64,000 nt of DNA, from the NCBI GenBank assembly GCA_013215145.1, contig JABSRP010000010.1:62001-126000 (forward strand). The letters are read 5' to 3'. The position numbers and the translations under genes are program-made. Of this stretch, positions 1 to 8,939 are shown in pieces. The DNA is from Pseudobacteriovorax sp. (GTDB lineage Bacteria; Bdellovibrionota_B; Oligoflexia; Oligoflexales; Oligoflexaceae). Every line of letters begins with the position of its first letter. Position 1 is the stretch's first letter. The notes beneath the pieces are model-generated. The model made no database searches, was not told the origin of the DNA, and saw nothing but the letters and a program-made list of their open reading frames with translations.

Positions 1-542
1 TGGGTAGTGCAGAAGACGTTAGCTTTGAGCAATTTAAAAAGGTTATTGATGTTGATCTCATGGGAGTCATCCATGGTTCCTTAGCTGCCTATAACATTAT
101 GATCAAACAGAAATCCGGACAAATCATCAATATTGCCTCTCTCGCCGGCTTAATCCCCTCGGCATTGGGACTGGCCTATAGTACCGCAAAACATGGAGTG
201 GTCGGATTTAGTGAAAGCCTCCGCCTAGAAGCTAGTTTTCACAATGTTAAGGTTAATGTGGTTTGCCCTTCCTTCGTCGATACTGCCATCCTGGATTCGC
301 CCAAAGAAAATATGAAGGAAAGCGCAATGGCAGCCATAGTTAGGCAGGCGGGAGGAAAGATTTCGGTAGAAGCCTGCATCGAAGAGGTGATGAGGGCTAT
401 TGATAAAAATCAAGCCAGAATAGTGGTTCCTCGCAGTGCTCGTACTATTTTTGCTATATTTAGATATTTTCCAGAGAGTTTTCGTAGGCTGGTGTTGAAG
501 GCTGCTCGAAAGATTCGGAAGTTTAGAATCGAGGAAATTTAG
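1..542 (+). CDS. Short-chain dehydrogenase/reductase (SDR), 3' part
   Basis: The reading frame is open from base 3, so the gene starts before the window; about 180 C-terminal residues are present. Visible SDR landmarks are the INIASLAG strand carrying the catalytic Ser region and the YSTAKHG motif, which holds the catalytic Tyr-x-x-x-Lys. The NVVCPSFVDT stretch matches the usual segment after the active site. The N-terminal Rossmann nucleotide-binding motif lies outside the window. SDRs are NAD(P)(H)-dependent oxidoreductases; the substrate cannot be told from this part. The basic C-terminal tail (RRLVLKAARKIRK) may contact the membrane, as in several lipid-active SDRs, but that is only an inference. 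Confidence 0.9.
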   Translation, partial: GSAEDVSFEQFKKVIDVDLMGVIHGSLAAYNIMIKQKSGQIINIASLAGLIPSALGLAYSTAKHGVVGFSESLRLEASFHNVKVNVVCPSFVDTAILDSPKENMKESAMAAIVRQAGGKISVEACIEEVMRAIDKNQARIVVPRSARTIFAIFRYFPESFRRLVLKAARKIRKFRIEEI

Positions 543-604
543 GTGATCGGTCTTATCAACAGACCTCTAGCAAAAATATTCCAAGCGCGATCTTTTTTTT
601 AAGA

Positions 605-628
605 TTGGGAGGCCAGGCCTCCTCCCAA
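605..628. terminator. Hairpin between convergent genes
   Basis: TTGGGAGG and CCTCCCAA form an 8-bp stem directly after the stop codon of the minus-strand lipoprotein gene and about 60 bases after the plus-strand SDR gene. The T-run lies on the plus strand before the stem, so neither direction has a perfect intrinsic terminator. Bidirectional termination is plausible. Confidence 0.45.
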
Positions 629-629
629 A

Positions 630-992
630 TTAATAGCTTTTAGTTGAGTTTCGGATTTTGCTTTTACCACAGTATTTTTGATTTTTCTTATTGATAAGAA
701 TGGAGGTGGTTTCTACTTCCGCCTTGGTCCAAGCAGCGTAACCACCAGCTTCGGTAAATGTATAGGTGAGCACTGCTAAGGGGGCATCTTTCTCGCCGCA
801 GGCCTCGTTGTAGTAATTTCCTGCATTGATCGAATCCATATACCCCTGAGGCTCACCTAAAATAGAAACAATCTCCGACCGATCTGTCTCTCCGACAATC
901 AGTTTCTCAAGGTCTTTCTCAGAAACTTTTTTTCCGGTTGTATGAAAACAACCACCAACTAGAACAGTCATTGCTAATAACGTTTTTTTCAT
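630..992 (-). CDS. Small lipoprotein, BamE/SmpA-like
   Basis: This 120-residue protein starts with a lipoprotein signal peptide (MKKTLLAMTVLVGGC, lipid-carrying Cys at about residue 15). The mature part contains VGETDRSEIVSILGEPQ, which resembles the turn G-x-T-x-x-x-V-x-x-x-L-G-x-P of BamE/SmpA-fold small lipoproteins. In BamE this fold binds the outer-membrane assembly machine. Two more Cys residues (in NEACGE and KYCGK) may form a disulphide in the periplasm. It stands alone, with a hairpin after its stop. A role in outer-membrane biogenesis is only suggested by the fold; many BamE-like lipoproteins have other or unknown jobs. Confidence 0.7.
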   Translation of the reverse strand: MKKTLLAMTVLVGGCFHTTGKKVSEKDLEKLIVGETDRSEIVSILGEPQGYMDSINAGNYYNEACGEKDAPLAVLTYTFTEAGGYAAWTKAEVETTSILINKKNQKYCGKSKIRNSTKSY

Positions 993-1458
993 TGCTTCCT
1001 CTTGTTAAAGTCATCGCCTTCAGATTGGTCGGGTTCGTCCCAAATTCATAATGTGCCGAAAGCGGAACTAGAACCTAATAAGAATGAAGCTGTAAACACA
1101 GTCGACCTCGATGGCTTTTATCCCAATGCGAGCTACAAAAGGACTCAACTGTTTTCGCAACATCTTTTATTTGACTCCTAAACTCGAAAAATATTTCAAT
1201 TTTTTTCGAAAAATTTCGAGGTCAATAGGCACTGTCATGTTGATTTGCTATTTACATAAGTTGTTTTAGAAACTTAGGACGGAAATAATTTTTTCAAGTT
1301 TTCAACCCCTGTTAAAATCGCAGGGGATTACTTATACGGAATTGCGAAAATCAGTAAGTACATACTACTTGTGCCGGTAACCTAATGGACAGCAAGCTAG
1401 GAAAATAGCGAGAGGCTGATTTGGCCCCTGAGATGTTTCTATAGTTTTGCTATGAAAT
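993..1458. other. Intergenic region with an AT-rich inverted repeat
   Basis: No convincing gene. It must carry the promoter of the minus-strand lipoprotein gene. At 1183-1220 the arms CTCGAAA and TTTCGAG flank an AT-rich core that itself contains more TCGAAA-type words; this could be a regulator site or curved DNA. No clear terminator for the gene at 1459-2109 was found. Confidence 0.4.
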
Positions 1459-2109
1459 CTAGCTATTCAAAGAGAGAAATTCTCTTCCATCAACCTCACG
1501 AAAGTAGCGTGTGTTGGCTCGAATCCAACAAGCGGTTTCCGCATCCGTTTCTGTTTGAATGGAAATCCGTACCCATGGTTTGTTATTGCGATAATCGATG
1601 TCAATTAGGCTATGAGATCCCGGAATCTCTGGCGCAGCACCATAGCTTATGGTCTCACCCTGTTTAAGGGTGGTTACGACTTCGTTAAACTGATTCGTAA
1701 GATTCGCTCGACAGTTGAGATCGCTGGAAGCATCAGCAACGACAAACACCATCCAGTCGGATGCCCCTTCGAAAAAGTCTTGTCGCATATCGAAAAAGTT
1801 GGCTACCGTTCGTACGTATCTCGTGTTAGCTCGAACAAAGCAACCACTTGCGTCATACCAAACCCAGGCGTAGGGTTTGCCTGTACTATTATAGTAAAGA
1901 TTTGAATCTGTGCTATAAATTTCACCTTTTTGTAACTTGGCGGCGGTATTTGGATTTGGGGCATGGAAATCCCAGTGACAATTCAGACCAGTGGGGTCTG
2001 GGTCAATCACTTCAAGTTGACCATACTGAAGAATGTCAGTAACTTTCAAGTCGGCTGCCGTTGCCGATGTGTACAAAGAGATTGCTGCGACCATTAAAAC
2101 CATCTTCAC
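1459..2109 (-). CDS. Secreted protein with two SH3-like repeats
   Basis: This 216-residue product starts at GTG, with AAGGA about 9 bases upstream, and has a Sec signal peptide ending near ATAAD. The rest is two related copies of about 70-80 residues. Each begins LNC, has a K-x-G-E turn, and ends in an aromatic/Cys segment followed by the identical hexapeptide RANTRY (residues 93-98 and 197-202). The pattern (short strands, KGE turn, W-V/W-x near the end) recalls bacterial SH3 domains, which often bind cell wall or other surface ligands. Paired Cys in each copy suggest disulphides. The exact family was not recognised; an exported two-domain binding protein is the safest description. Confidence 0.7.
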   Translation of the reverse strand: MKMVLMVAAISLYTSATAADLKVTDILQYGQLEVIDPDPTGLNCHWDFHAPNPNTAAKLQKGEIYSTDSNLYYNSTGKPYAWVWYDASGCFVRANTRYVRTVANFFDMRQDFFEGASDWMVFVVADASSDLNCRANLTNQFNEVVTTLKQGETISYGAAPEIPGSHSLIDIDYRNNKPWVRISIQTETDAETACWIRANTRYFREVDGREFLSLNS

Positions 2110-2282
2110 GATTACATTCCTTTCTGCTTTGCTGAGTCGTCCAAGATTGGGAAATGGGAAGCTACATCATTATCTAACTCTTAGCAAAACATCTTTAAGC
2201 TTCTGCGCTTTTTTCAAAATGAAATGATACCCTCCGGCAAGACACAGGTTGCTCAAGATGATGAAGAGAAGAAAAAGAAAAC

Positions 2283-3167
2283 TTAAATATCTAACCTTAG
2301 CCCAAAATCGACTGACGTCTCTCGATCGTCATTGCTGTAGATTTCTGATGTCGTCTCAACAGGTACCGTGACACCTACCCTTAAGTCTACGAAGAATGGA
2401 AATACAAATCCAAGAGAGGCATCAGTGGTGATAAGCTCACTGTCGATGGAAGCAACCGTCTCTGTTTCACTGTCATTTCCGTTAAGCTCTTCCGTTAGTT
2501 CATCATCTCTCTGATGGCTTCGATAGCCAGAAATATAAAGGCGGACGACTGATATCAAAGGGACATCTATTCCGAGAAAATATGTGGAAATATCCCCCCG
2601 ATCAATGCCTTCTGCTGGTCTTTTATCGATAAAGGAGCTGCTCAAAAGGATACGAATAGGATGGGTATCGATCAAAAAAGAGCCGCTCGCGTAGGGATCC
2701 TGAGTGCTTTGCTCCTCAGCAATAGGGCTCTCGGCAGTCGGAAACACTGCACCAAGTTCAAGCGACGCGCCAAATACCTTTCCTTTGCCGGTTAGCGTTA
2801 GCGCCCCGGTGGTGTGCCCAATTAAAACATCACTGCCGTCGTCGATAAAGGGTGCTACGATCTTTAGACCGAGGGCTTTCCATATCGGAAATGCTATGGG
2901 TAGCGAATAAATAGTATACTCGCTGGTAACGATGCCGCTGACACCAGTATGACTACTCTTCGAGCCTTTGCCTCCTCCGGACGACTGAAAGTTGCTGTCA
3001 GACTGGGATTGCCTTTGAGAGCCTCGGCTTGTCCCTTTTTGATTCTTTTTATCCTGCTCGTTGTCTTCAATGCTAGTATCGGTCTGCTGCAGAGCCACTG
3101 AGTGATTTCTCGCACAGGCGACTTGAAAAAAAAGAAAGCTGAGACAGATTATGGAAAACCAATGCAA
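2283..3167 (-). CDS. Exported protein with Ser/Gly-rich linker and beta-rich C-terminus
   Basis: The start codon is TTG, supported by AGGAGG seven bases upstream; no better start exists. The 294-residue product has a hydrophobic N-terminus ending in FFQVAC, a possible but non-ideal lipobox. A low-complexity stretch rich in Ser, Gln, Gly and Lys (about residues 35-75) follows. The remaining 220 residues alternate hydrophobic and polar positions and end LRVGVTVPVE...FGLRLDI, as in small outer-membrane barrels. The family was not recognised. A surface- or outer-membrane-located protein is inferred from the signal and the strand pattern only. Confidence 0.65.
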   Translation of the reverse strand: MHWFSIICLSFLFFQVACARNHSVALQQTDTSIEDNEQDKKNQKGTSRGSQRQSQSDSNFQSSGGGKGSKSSHTGVSGIVTSEYTIYSLPIAFPIWKALGLKIVAPFIDDGSDVLIGHTTGALTLTGKGKVFGASLELGAVFPTAESPIAEEQSTQDPYASGSFLIDTHPIRILLSSSFIDKRPAEGIDRGDISTYFLGIDVPLISVVRLYISGYRSHQRDDELTEELNGNDSETETVASIDSELITTDASLGFVFPFFVDLRVGVTVPVETTSEIYSNDDRETSVDFGLRLDI

Positions 3168-3491
3168 ACTTACCCCTCCTAAAGAAGGGGATCGGACGTT
3201 TTTTTTCCTACATAATGATTTATTCCAATTTCACTATTAATATACGTGATTACAGTAGATTATAGATAACACCTTAGGTCCTTGGCCGTCACGCCCTCAA
3301 CTTGAGGGTGCGCCGGGCAACCTAAACCTACAGAAATACCTAAACGGTTTGCAGGATAAATCACGCCATCATTCTCGGTTGTAGCAAAACTGGATGGAAG
3401 GATCAGAACTTCCCACTGCGAAATTCTACTTTTCCATAGATAGACCAGCTATGATCCGACATCACATTTAATCAAATTAAGGAGCGTAACC
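3168..3491. other. Divergent intergenic region
   Basis: This must hold promoters for the genes leaving in both directions (TTG starts at 3167 and 3492). CCCTCAA-C-TTGAGGG at 3294-3308 is a near-perfect palindrome and could be an operator or a short RNA hairpin. No gene and no recognised riboswitch was seen. Confidence 0.35.
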
Positions 3492-3902
3492 TTGAAGAAG
3501 ACACTTGGTAGTTTGGTCATACTTGGATTTCTTTCTGCTGCTGCCTACGGTTCCACCGGATTTGAATCCGTAAATTTTGATTCAAGAGAGGACTGCGTTG
3601 ATCAATGCTGGCATGATTTCTTTCCTGCTGCGGAGACAGATGCCTTTCAATTTTCATTAGATGTCGATGTCGAAACACGTCTTGATGAAATCGTCTTTGT
3701 TTGTATTGATTCTGACGGTGATGAGGAGAAGCTTGAGATTGAGGGTCATCCAGGGTTTTTAACGTCTGGCACGAGTTGGACCTCGGAGGAGTATGGCAAC
3801 CCGTGTCCTGGTCGCTTGAATCGTATTGCGGTCCGCGGATTTAAGATGTTTTTTAATGATGATGATCCGGCGATCTTTACGGTGACTAGTTTTATACGAT
3901 AG
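3492..3902 (+). CDS. Small secreted acidic protein
   Basis: A 136-residue product with TTG start and AAGGAG seven bases before it. The N-terminal signal peptide (MKKTLGSLVILGFLSAAAYG) should be cleaved near residue 20. The mature part is acidic (several Asp/Glu clusters such as DSDGDEEK) and has four Cys (in EDCVDQCW, FVCIDS and NPCPG), which fits a small disulphide-bonded periplasmic or extracellular protein. The C-terminal half looks beta-rich. No known family was recognised. It forms a single-gene unit ended by the strong hairpin at 3969-4005. Confidence 0.65.
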   Translation: MKKTLGSLVILGFLSAAAYGSTGFESVNFDSREDCVDQCWHDFFPAAETDAFQFSLDVDVETRLDEIVFVCIDSDGDEEKLEIEGHPGFLTSGTSWTSEEYGNPCPGRLNRIAVRGFKMFFNDDDPAIFTVTSFIR

Positions 3903-3968
3903 ACCACGTTTAGTCTGTCGTACGAAATCATTTAAGATAAGTAAAACTCATCGATACTTTTTCACATA

Positions 3969-4005
3969 AAAAAAGTGAAGTCCTTAAATGCGGACTCCAC
4001 TTTTT
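3969..4005. terminator. Bidirectional terminator
   Basis: AAAAAGTG-A-AGTCC pairs with GGACT-C-CACTTTTT around an 8-base loop, with an A-run on one side and a T-run on the other. It therefore looks like a rho-independent terminator in both directions, and it sits between convergent genes ending at 3902 and 4025. Confidence 0.85.
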
Positions 4006-4024
4006 ATCTATCGTAAATGATTGT

Positions 4025-5449
4025 CTATCGTCTTAGTTTAGGTATCTTAAACTCAGCTTTTTCTATGTCGTCGGCATCGATGAGAAGGCTACGACTAAGT
4101 TTAGATTGAGATGGTCCCGAAAAGAGCGATGTTCCAGCAAATCGGCAACCAGTGGATCCTACCGTACTACCAACAGGATTAGTTCCGTTAAAGACCTCTC
4201 TCCATATCTGATTTTTGCAGTCGTCTAGCTGGATATTAAGAGGGTTATGCCCACCATTCGCTATCTCAACGAAATAGCTTTGTGACAGATGATCTTGTGA
4301 GTTGAAATGAATCCTAGCTTTTGCAAGAGGCGTGTTAGGATCATGCTGCCCTTGAAAGTAATAGGTGGGGACATCCGCCATAACATATTCTTCTGGATTA
4401 AAGGGGCGATCCAGGTCCACTGCATTACAACTCTGAACAGCTTCTTCTAGGCTAACACCGTCTTCTAGGAAGTTCTCGAGATCATAGACTTCGAAGGTTC
4501 CTGAGGTTAAGTAGTTAAAGTAACGGGTATCATTGAATAGCTCACGGCATCCCACTAGATTATAAAATCTAGTAGTCCCTCTCAGAGACGCCTCTGCTCC
4601 GTCACCAATGAAGGAATCAAAAATCTCTTTTACTACTTCTATGCGGTATAATTGAGGATTGATAGTAGAGTCTAGAAGGTCATCTGCAATCTTGCCACCG
4701 ATAGAGATCAAGGTGGAGATAATCGTGTTCCATTGGTCGACTGTATAACCAAAAGGAAGATTCGCCTGGTTGGCAAAGGCCGTGCGTAGTCTTGGACTAA
4801 GGCTCAATCTGCGAGCCCACTGATTTTTGAATTCGTCACTGTACTCGGTACCATATACCGGAGCGCCAACAACACCTTCCATCACGATGGCAGTGGGCAA
4901 GGCAATATCCGTGCGATCCTTAATCGTATCACTAAATGAAGTCGCTACCACGGTACCATAGGAAACACCGTAAACAACATAATTAGTTAGACTAAGCTCT
5001 TCGACGATTTTTATGATATCCGAAGCATGCTGGAAGGTGTCAATCACTTCGTCAGAAGCAGTTGCCTCATCCAAGTAGTTGCAACCAATGGTCCTTGGAT
5101 CCAAAAGTATGTGGTTGTAAGATCCGGGTAGTTCACTCGTATCTAGCCCGATAAGAGTCTGTCCTGGACCTCCTGGAACGTGGATAATAGTCGGGAAGGT
5201 GGGCCCGTTGACGACATGTTGAAAGACATAATTAAAGGTACCGGAATCGGGATCGTTGTGATCAAGAGGCATCACGATGGATTCTACGATAGATGAGCAA
5301 TCACCCTTAGATACTTCCGTTTCTTGATCCAAAGTTCCTAACTTAAAATTAGGGCCCTCTAATGCAGGTGTGGCGCGACCTGATTTCTTCTTATCACAAG
5401 CCGTTAAGCCAACGACTCCAAGCATCAATAATAGTACATGTTTTTTCAT
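4025..5449 (-). CDS. Alpha/beta-hydrolase lipoprotein (S33 / TAP-like)
   Basis: A 474-residue lipoprotein with lipobox GLTAC (Cys18). Motifs of the proline-iminopeptidase/tripeptidyl-aminopeptidase branch of alpha/beta hydrolases are visible. They are an oxyanion loop VPGGPGQ (about 91-97), a nucleophile elbow GVSYG (Ser163), an acid in FQGQHDPNTP (Asp370) and a catalytic His in NGGHNPL (His401). Length and the late acid/His block match secreted TAP-type hydrolases, which cleave short peptides or esters outside the cytoplasm. The mature enzyme should be membrane-anchored in the periplasm or outer membrane. The substrate is unknown. The gene is alone and shares the terminator at 3969-4005 with its convergent neighbour. 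Confidence 0.88.
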   Translation of the reverse strand: MKKHVLLLMLGVVGLTACDKKKSGRATPALEGPNFKLGTLDQETEVSKGDCSSIVESIVMPLDHNDPDSGTFNYVFQHVVNGPTFPTIIHVPGGPGQTLIGLDTSELPGSYNHILLDPRTIGCNYLDEATASDEVIDTFQHASDIIKIVEELSLTNYVVYGVSYGTVVATSFSDTIKDRTDIALPTAIVMEGVVGAPVYGTEYSDEFKNQWARRLSLSPRLRTAFANQANLPFGYTVDQWNTIISTLISIGGKIADDLLDSTINPQLYRIEVVKEIFDSFIGDGAEASLRGTTRFYNLVGCRELFNDTRYFNYLTSGTFEVYDLENFLEDGVSLEEAVQSCNAVDLDRPFNPEEYVMADVPTYYFQGQHDPNTPLAKARIHFNSQDHLSQSYFVEIANGGHNPLNIQLDDCKNQIWREVFNGTNPVGSTVGSTGCRFAGTSLFSGPSQSKLSRSLLIDADDIEKAEFKIPKLRR

Positions 5450-5680
5450 TTTCAGATTCTCTCAACTTTATGACATATCTACGAAAAGAATTTCCATAGG
5501 AACGACGGATTTCTCATCCTGTTACTGCATTTTTTTTGCCATTACGGGCAAAAATCATCTTTAATAATATTAGTGTATTAAGACATCCGTAGGAGGGGGC
5601 CTGTATAGGTGTTAAACAACATGGGTGGTTTGTTCAATTTATTATAGGCAAGATGTGGGTTTTGACGGTTAAGGTGCTGT

Positions 5681-5707
5681 AAAAAAAGGAAAACCCGAAT
5701 GTTTTCC
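5681..5707 (-). terminator. Intrinsic terminator (minus strand)
   Basis: Read on the minus strand, GGAAAAC and GTTTTCC pair around a 6-base loop and are followed by a run of seven T. It sits just downstream of the TonB-receptor remnant and was presumably the terminator of the intact gene. Confidence 0.8.
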
Positions 5708-5735
5708 TCTTAGTTCTCTCAGTTATTTATACTAC

Positions 5736-6209
5736 TTAGAGGTTCTGACTCAACCCAATATAGTAAGTACGGCCGTAGGCATTATATAGGTTATTGGCCA
5801 GCTGGTCTTGGCCTACTTGACTATCATCAAGTGGAGGCTTGGCGTTTAGGATATTGGTGGATCCTAGGGTTACCGCTCCATCCCAAACATGGGCGTAGCG
5901 GATCTGGGCATCCCACCAACTGAAGTTGCCGACATAGCCTTCGGACTGAAGCTTTTTATGACGGGCGATCCGTTTGTTCGATAGGTTGGTTTCGAAACCT
6001 CCCAGGGTATAAACGAAGTTCGTATTCATCCGCCATGCTGGGTATTCGTTGGTGCTGACGCGCTCAATATCGCCGATGCCAGGTAATGCCTCTTCTTTAA
6101 AGGAAAGGATACGACTGTAGTTGGCATCGATGACAAACCTATGAGCTGCTGATTGACCAAACTTGAGTTTCAAAGATGCCGCTTCACCCCCACCTATCCT
6201 GCTTTTCAA
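5736..6209 (-). pseudogene. C-terminal remnant of a TonB-dependent receptor
   Basis: The 157 codons encode the end of a TonB-dependent outer-membrane receptor: paired amphipathic strands, a DGAVTLGSTNILNAKPP stretch like the VTLGVTNLFN(D/E)KPP strand near the end of these barrels, and a last strand GRTYYIGLSQNL. Intact receptors are usually 600-1000 residues with signal peptide, plug and about 22 strands. Here there is no signal peptide, no plug and no TonB box. The frame is closed by TAG two codons before the only possible (TTG) start. The missing part is not next to it: a plus-strand gene begins about 55 bases away. A good terminator still follows. Deletion of the 5' part is the likely history. 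Confidence 0.8.
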
Positions 6210-6264
6210 ACTCTAATCTGTGCTAAACTATTCGGTATCATTCACAACGTTAGGGTACTCTAGG

Positions 6265-6930
6265 ATGATAGCCAGCCAGAGATTAATCAGTTTCCAAAGT
6301 CTATTTGCTGTCCTGATACTTGTCATGATCGAGTCTTGTGCCTTAGCCCCCTTTAGTAGCCCCAAAAGCGCACAATCTCTAGGTCCCGATAAGGAAGAAA
6401 TCGATATCGGAATCCTTTCCTTACCTTATGTACAATACACAAGCGGCATCACCGAAAACTTGGATCTGGGGGGAGCCATTGGCATCCAGCTCGGTTACGA
6501 TGCTAGTATTTTTGCAAAATATAGTATTATCAACGAGCCGCTCGGTAGCTCCGTTGCCATTGCCGGTGGTATTGGGGTGGGTTACTTTTTAATTCCCACT
6601 AGGTTTGCCTACATTGGTCCTGTCTGGTCTCATCATTGGAAGAGTTTTGAAATCGTAGTTCATCCCAGATGGAATACCGTGCAGTGGGACGAGACGACTC
6701 TCGAAGAAGAGCAACAAGACGTCACCGACCCCAACTCCACCAATGATGAAGAGGATCTGATTCTTGAGCTTGATGGCGGTCAGTTGACTTATGGGCAATT
6801 TCATTTAGGAATGAACTTCTGGTTTACCGAAAGATTTGCCTTATCTGTGTCTGGGATTGGTTTCTTTGGCGATGAGGGCACCTTCAGTTCGGGTCTATTG
6901 CCGGAGTCTTCCTTACTATTCCAGTTCTAG
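6265..6930 (+). CDS. Exported barrel-like protein, possible lipoprotein
   Basis: The ATG at 6265 is preferred over an in-frame GTG at 6220 because it starts a clean signal peptide (MIASQRLISFQSLFAVLILVMIESC). Cys25 could be a lipid-modified residue, though the lipobox IESC is weak. The mature part (about 200 residues) is made of short alternating strands with Gly and aromatic residues, an acidic loop (DVTDPNSTNDEED), and ends SSLLFQF. A C-terminal Phe is typical of outer-membrane barrels. The family was not recognised. It begins where the receptor remnant on the other strand breaks off, so its upstream DNA may be a rearrangement junction. Confidence 0.65.
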   Translation: MIASQRLISFQSLFAVLILVMIESCALAPFSSPKSAQSLGPDKEEIDIGILSLPYVQYTSGITENLDLGGAIGIQLGYDASIFAKYSIINEPLGSSVAIAGGIGVGYFLIPTRFAYIGPVWSHHWKSFEIVVHPRWNTVQWDETTLEEEQQDVTDPNSTNDEEDLILELDGGQLTYGQFHLGMNFWFTERFALSVSGIGFFGDEGTFSSGLLPESSLLFQF

Positions 6931-7070
6931 GTGCGTCTATTTAGCAAATTTCACAAGACTTCATCGTTCTAATACACAATATTTATCCTAGATTTACAGT
7001 AACAGACTATTACCGGCATGGTCAGGAATGAGATGCATTCTATCTACCACTCGATCATGTCAAGGCGGGA

Positions 7071-8939
7071 ATGATGAAACGAAATATGGGTCGCAGGGCC
7101 TTTTTAAAAGCAGGGGCTATCTTAACTCCAGGTACACTAACGCTTGCGGGACCCGCCTACGGATGGTTTTGGAGACAACAGGAGCGTACGGCGTATGAGC
7201 GCAAAGGTTGGCCAGGCTATCGGTTTCCTAATGATACGAGTAGAAGCATCTTTTCCTGTGGGATCGCATCGGCTGATCCCTCGCCCCATGGAATCGTGTT
7301 ATGGACACGCATCTCACCCGAGACGTTTCGCGATGATGCTGTTCTAACGTTTGAAATATCAGCTGATCCAAGTTTCACCAATGAGAGGAGGCTATTAGAG
7401 GGGGAGGTGAGTCGCGAGAAGCTTTCGCCCGACCACGACTATACGGTGCAAGTCCAGTTGGAAGATGTATTACCTTCCTGCGCGACCTTTTATTATCGCT
7501 TTAAATATAGAGGAAGCTACTCACCCATGGGAAGGGGGAGAACACTGCCGGCGTCGGGGCAACGGATGACGGAACTCAATCTTGCAACAGCATCCTGTCA
7601 AGATTACTCTAACGGATTCTACGGAGCCTACAAACACCTTGCCAACAACGATGATATTGATTTTGTCGTTCATCTAGGGGACTTCATCTACGAAACAACC
7701 GGAGATACCGAATTTCAAGAGGGAGCCTTAGCCGAACGAGCCTATAAACTATCGTCGGGCGGCACCGTTGCCAGGGATCTTAAGGATTATCGCGAGATTT
7801 ATCGAAAATATCGTTCCGATATCAATCTTCAAGAGGCCATGGCGGCCCACACCTGGATCATGGCCCCTGATGATCATGAAACTGCCAACGACTATTTCTG
7901 GGACTACGAAACACAAACACCCGTGTTACCTGATCACCCCGTCCAAAGTATAGAAAATGAAACTCAGAGGTTATCGGCAAGTCTTGCCTTAAGACTCGAT
8001 TCTCAAAAAGCCTGGTCAGAGTATGTACCAAGTAACACAACCATGGATACAACAAGCAGCGATCCCTTTTCCAACCTTAAAATCTATCGTTCGTTTGCCT
8101 TTGGTCAGTTTGCCCATCTTATGATGATCGATACTAGAAGCTATAGATCTGCGCATCCATGCGGCTTGGGAAAGCTAGGTGAGCGCTACCTGCCAAAGCT
8201 TGGCTGCGATGCCTACCTCGACGATGACCGCACAATGCTGGGTACAGCTCAACGTGACTGGCTATTTGGAGAGATTTCTAGTCATGGAACGCGATGGCCC
8301 ATAATTGGCAATCAAACATTTATGGGGAGCCTCAGTCTGCAGACTCCATCCAAAGCTGTCCCCATCAACGTGGACGCGTGGGATGGCTTTGCCAGCGAGC
8401 GTCAACAAATGGCCAAGGTCATGCAAGACCAAGGTCATGGCAATCACATTATCTTAACTGGTGACCTTCACACTTATATCGCCTCTCATTTAAAGGTGGA
8501 TTATAAGAAGCTATCTCCGCTTAATATGGAAAATCATATCGGTGCAGAGTTTATGACCAGCTCCGTGACATCTGCTGGTCTCAATGATCAAATTTTGACG
8601 GCGCTTAAAACCGATAATCAAGGACTAGCTACCGGGGCACGATATGCTGTCGAGGGATTAGTCCGAACACAAAACCCCCATATCAAGCGATTTAATAGTA
8701 ACGATAATGGCTATTCGATTATCCGATTCCGGGAATCCCGCACGGAATGGTTGGCTGTTCGATTTGATAAAGACCAGAAACAACCTAGGGCAGAAATTGT
8801 TCATCATCTTCAAAAGTCCTACAACCTACCTTGGATTCGACGAGCGGAGAACTCCGAAGTCGACACTTACCATCAATCAGAAAACGACCTTAACGTATCC
8901 ATCTACATATCTCGCTCTTCAGATAGAGACTGTCACTGA
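7071..8939 (+). CDS. phoD: PhoD-type alkaline phosphatase/phosphodiesterase
   Basis: A 622-residue secreted enzyme with a twin-arginine signal (GRRAFLK, then a hydrophobic stretch), so it is exported folded with its metals. The order of motifs matches PhoD: an N-terminal domain with GIASADPSPHGIVLWTR (residues 64-80), then TASCQDYSNGFYGAY with the metal-binding Cys176 and Asp178, HLGDFIYE (Asp204), PDDHETAND and, near residue 463, GDLHTYIASH. PhoD enzymes use Fe3+ and Ca2+ to hydrolyse phosphomonoesters and diesters, including wall or membrane phosphates, and are usually part of phosphate scavenging. Either of two adjacent ATG codons may be used. The last 21 bases overlap the convergent gene on the other strand. 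Confidence 0.93.
   Translation: MMKRNMGRRAFLKAGAILTPGTLTLAGPAYGWFWRQQERTAYERKGWPGYRFPNDTSRSIFSCGIASADPSPHGIVLWTRISPETFRDDAVLTFEISADPSFTNERRLLEGEVSREKLSPDHDYTVQVQLEDVLPSCATFYYRFKYRGSYSPMGRGRTLPASGQRMTELNLATASCQDYSNGFYGAYKHLANNDDIDFVVHLGDFIYETTGDTEFQEGALAERAYKLSSGGTVARDLKDYREIYRKYRSDINLQEAMAAHTWIMAPDDHETANDYFWDYETQTPVLPDHPVQSIENETQRLSASLALRLDSQKAWSEYVPSNTTMDTTSSDPFSNLKIYRSFAFGQFAHLMMIDTRSYRSAHPCGLGKLGERYLPKLGCDAYLDDDRTMLGTAQRDWLFGEISSHGTRWPIIGNQTFMGSLSLQTPSKAVPINVDAWDGFASERQQMAKVMQDQGHGNHIILTGDLHTYIASHLKVDYKKLSPLNMENHIGAEFMTSSVTSAGLNDQILTALKTDNQGLATGARYAVEGLVRTQNPHIKRFNSNDNGYSIIRFRESRTEWLAVRFDKDQKQPRAEIVHHLQKSYNLPWIRRAENSEVDTYHQSENDLNVSIYISRSSDRDCH

Noticed and set aside
1510..1545. Sequence like a tRNA T-arm (TTGGCTCGAATCCAA)
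   Set aside because: It lies inside a convincing minus-strand coding region, and no anticodon arm or acceptor stem fits around it.
3280..3360. Possible riboswitch (palindrome followed by CCTAAACC words)
   Set aside because: It does not fit the conserved core of any riboswitch I know, including GEMM (cyclic di-GMP).
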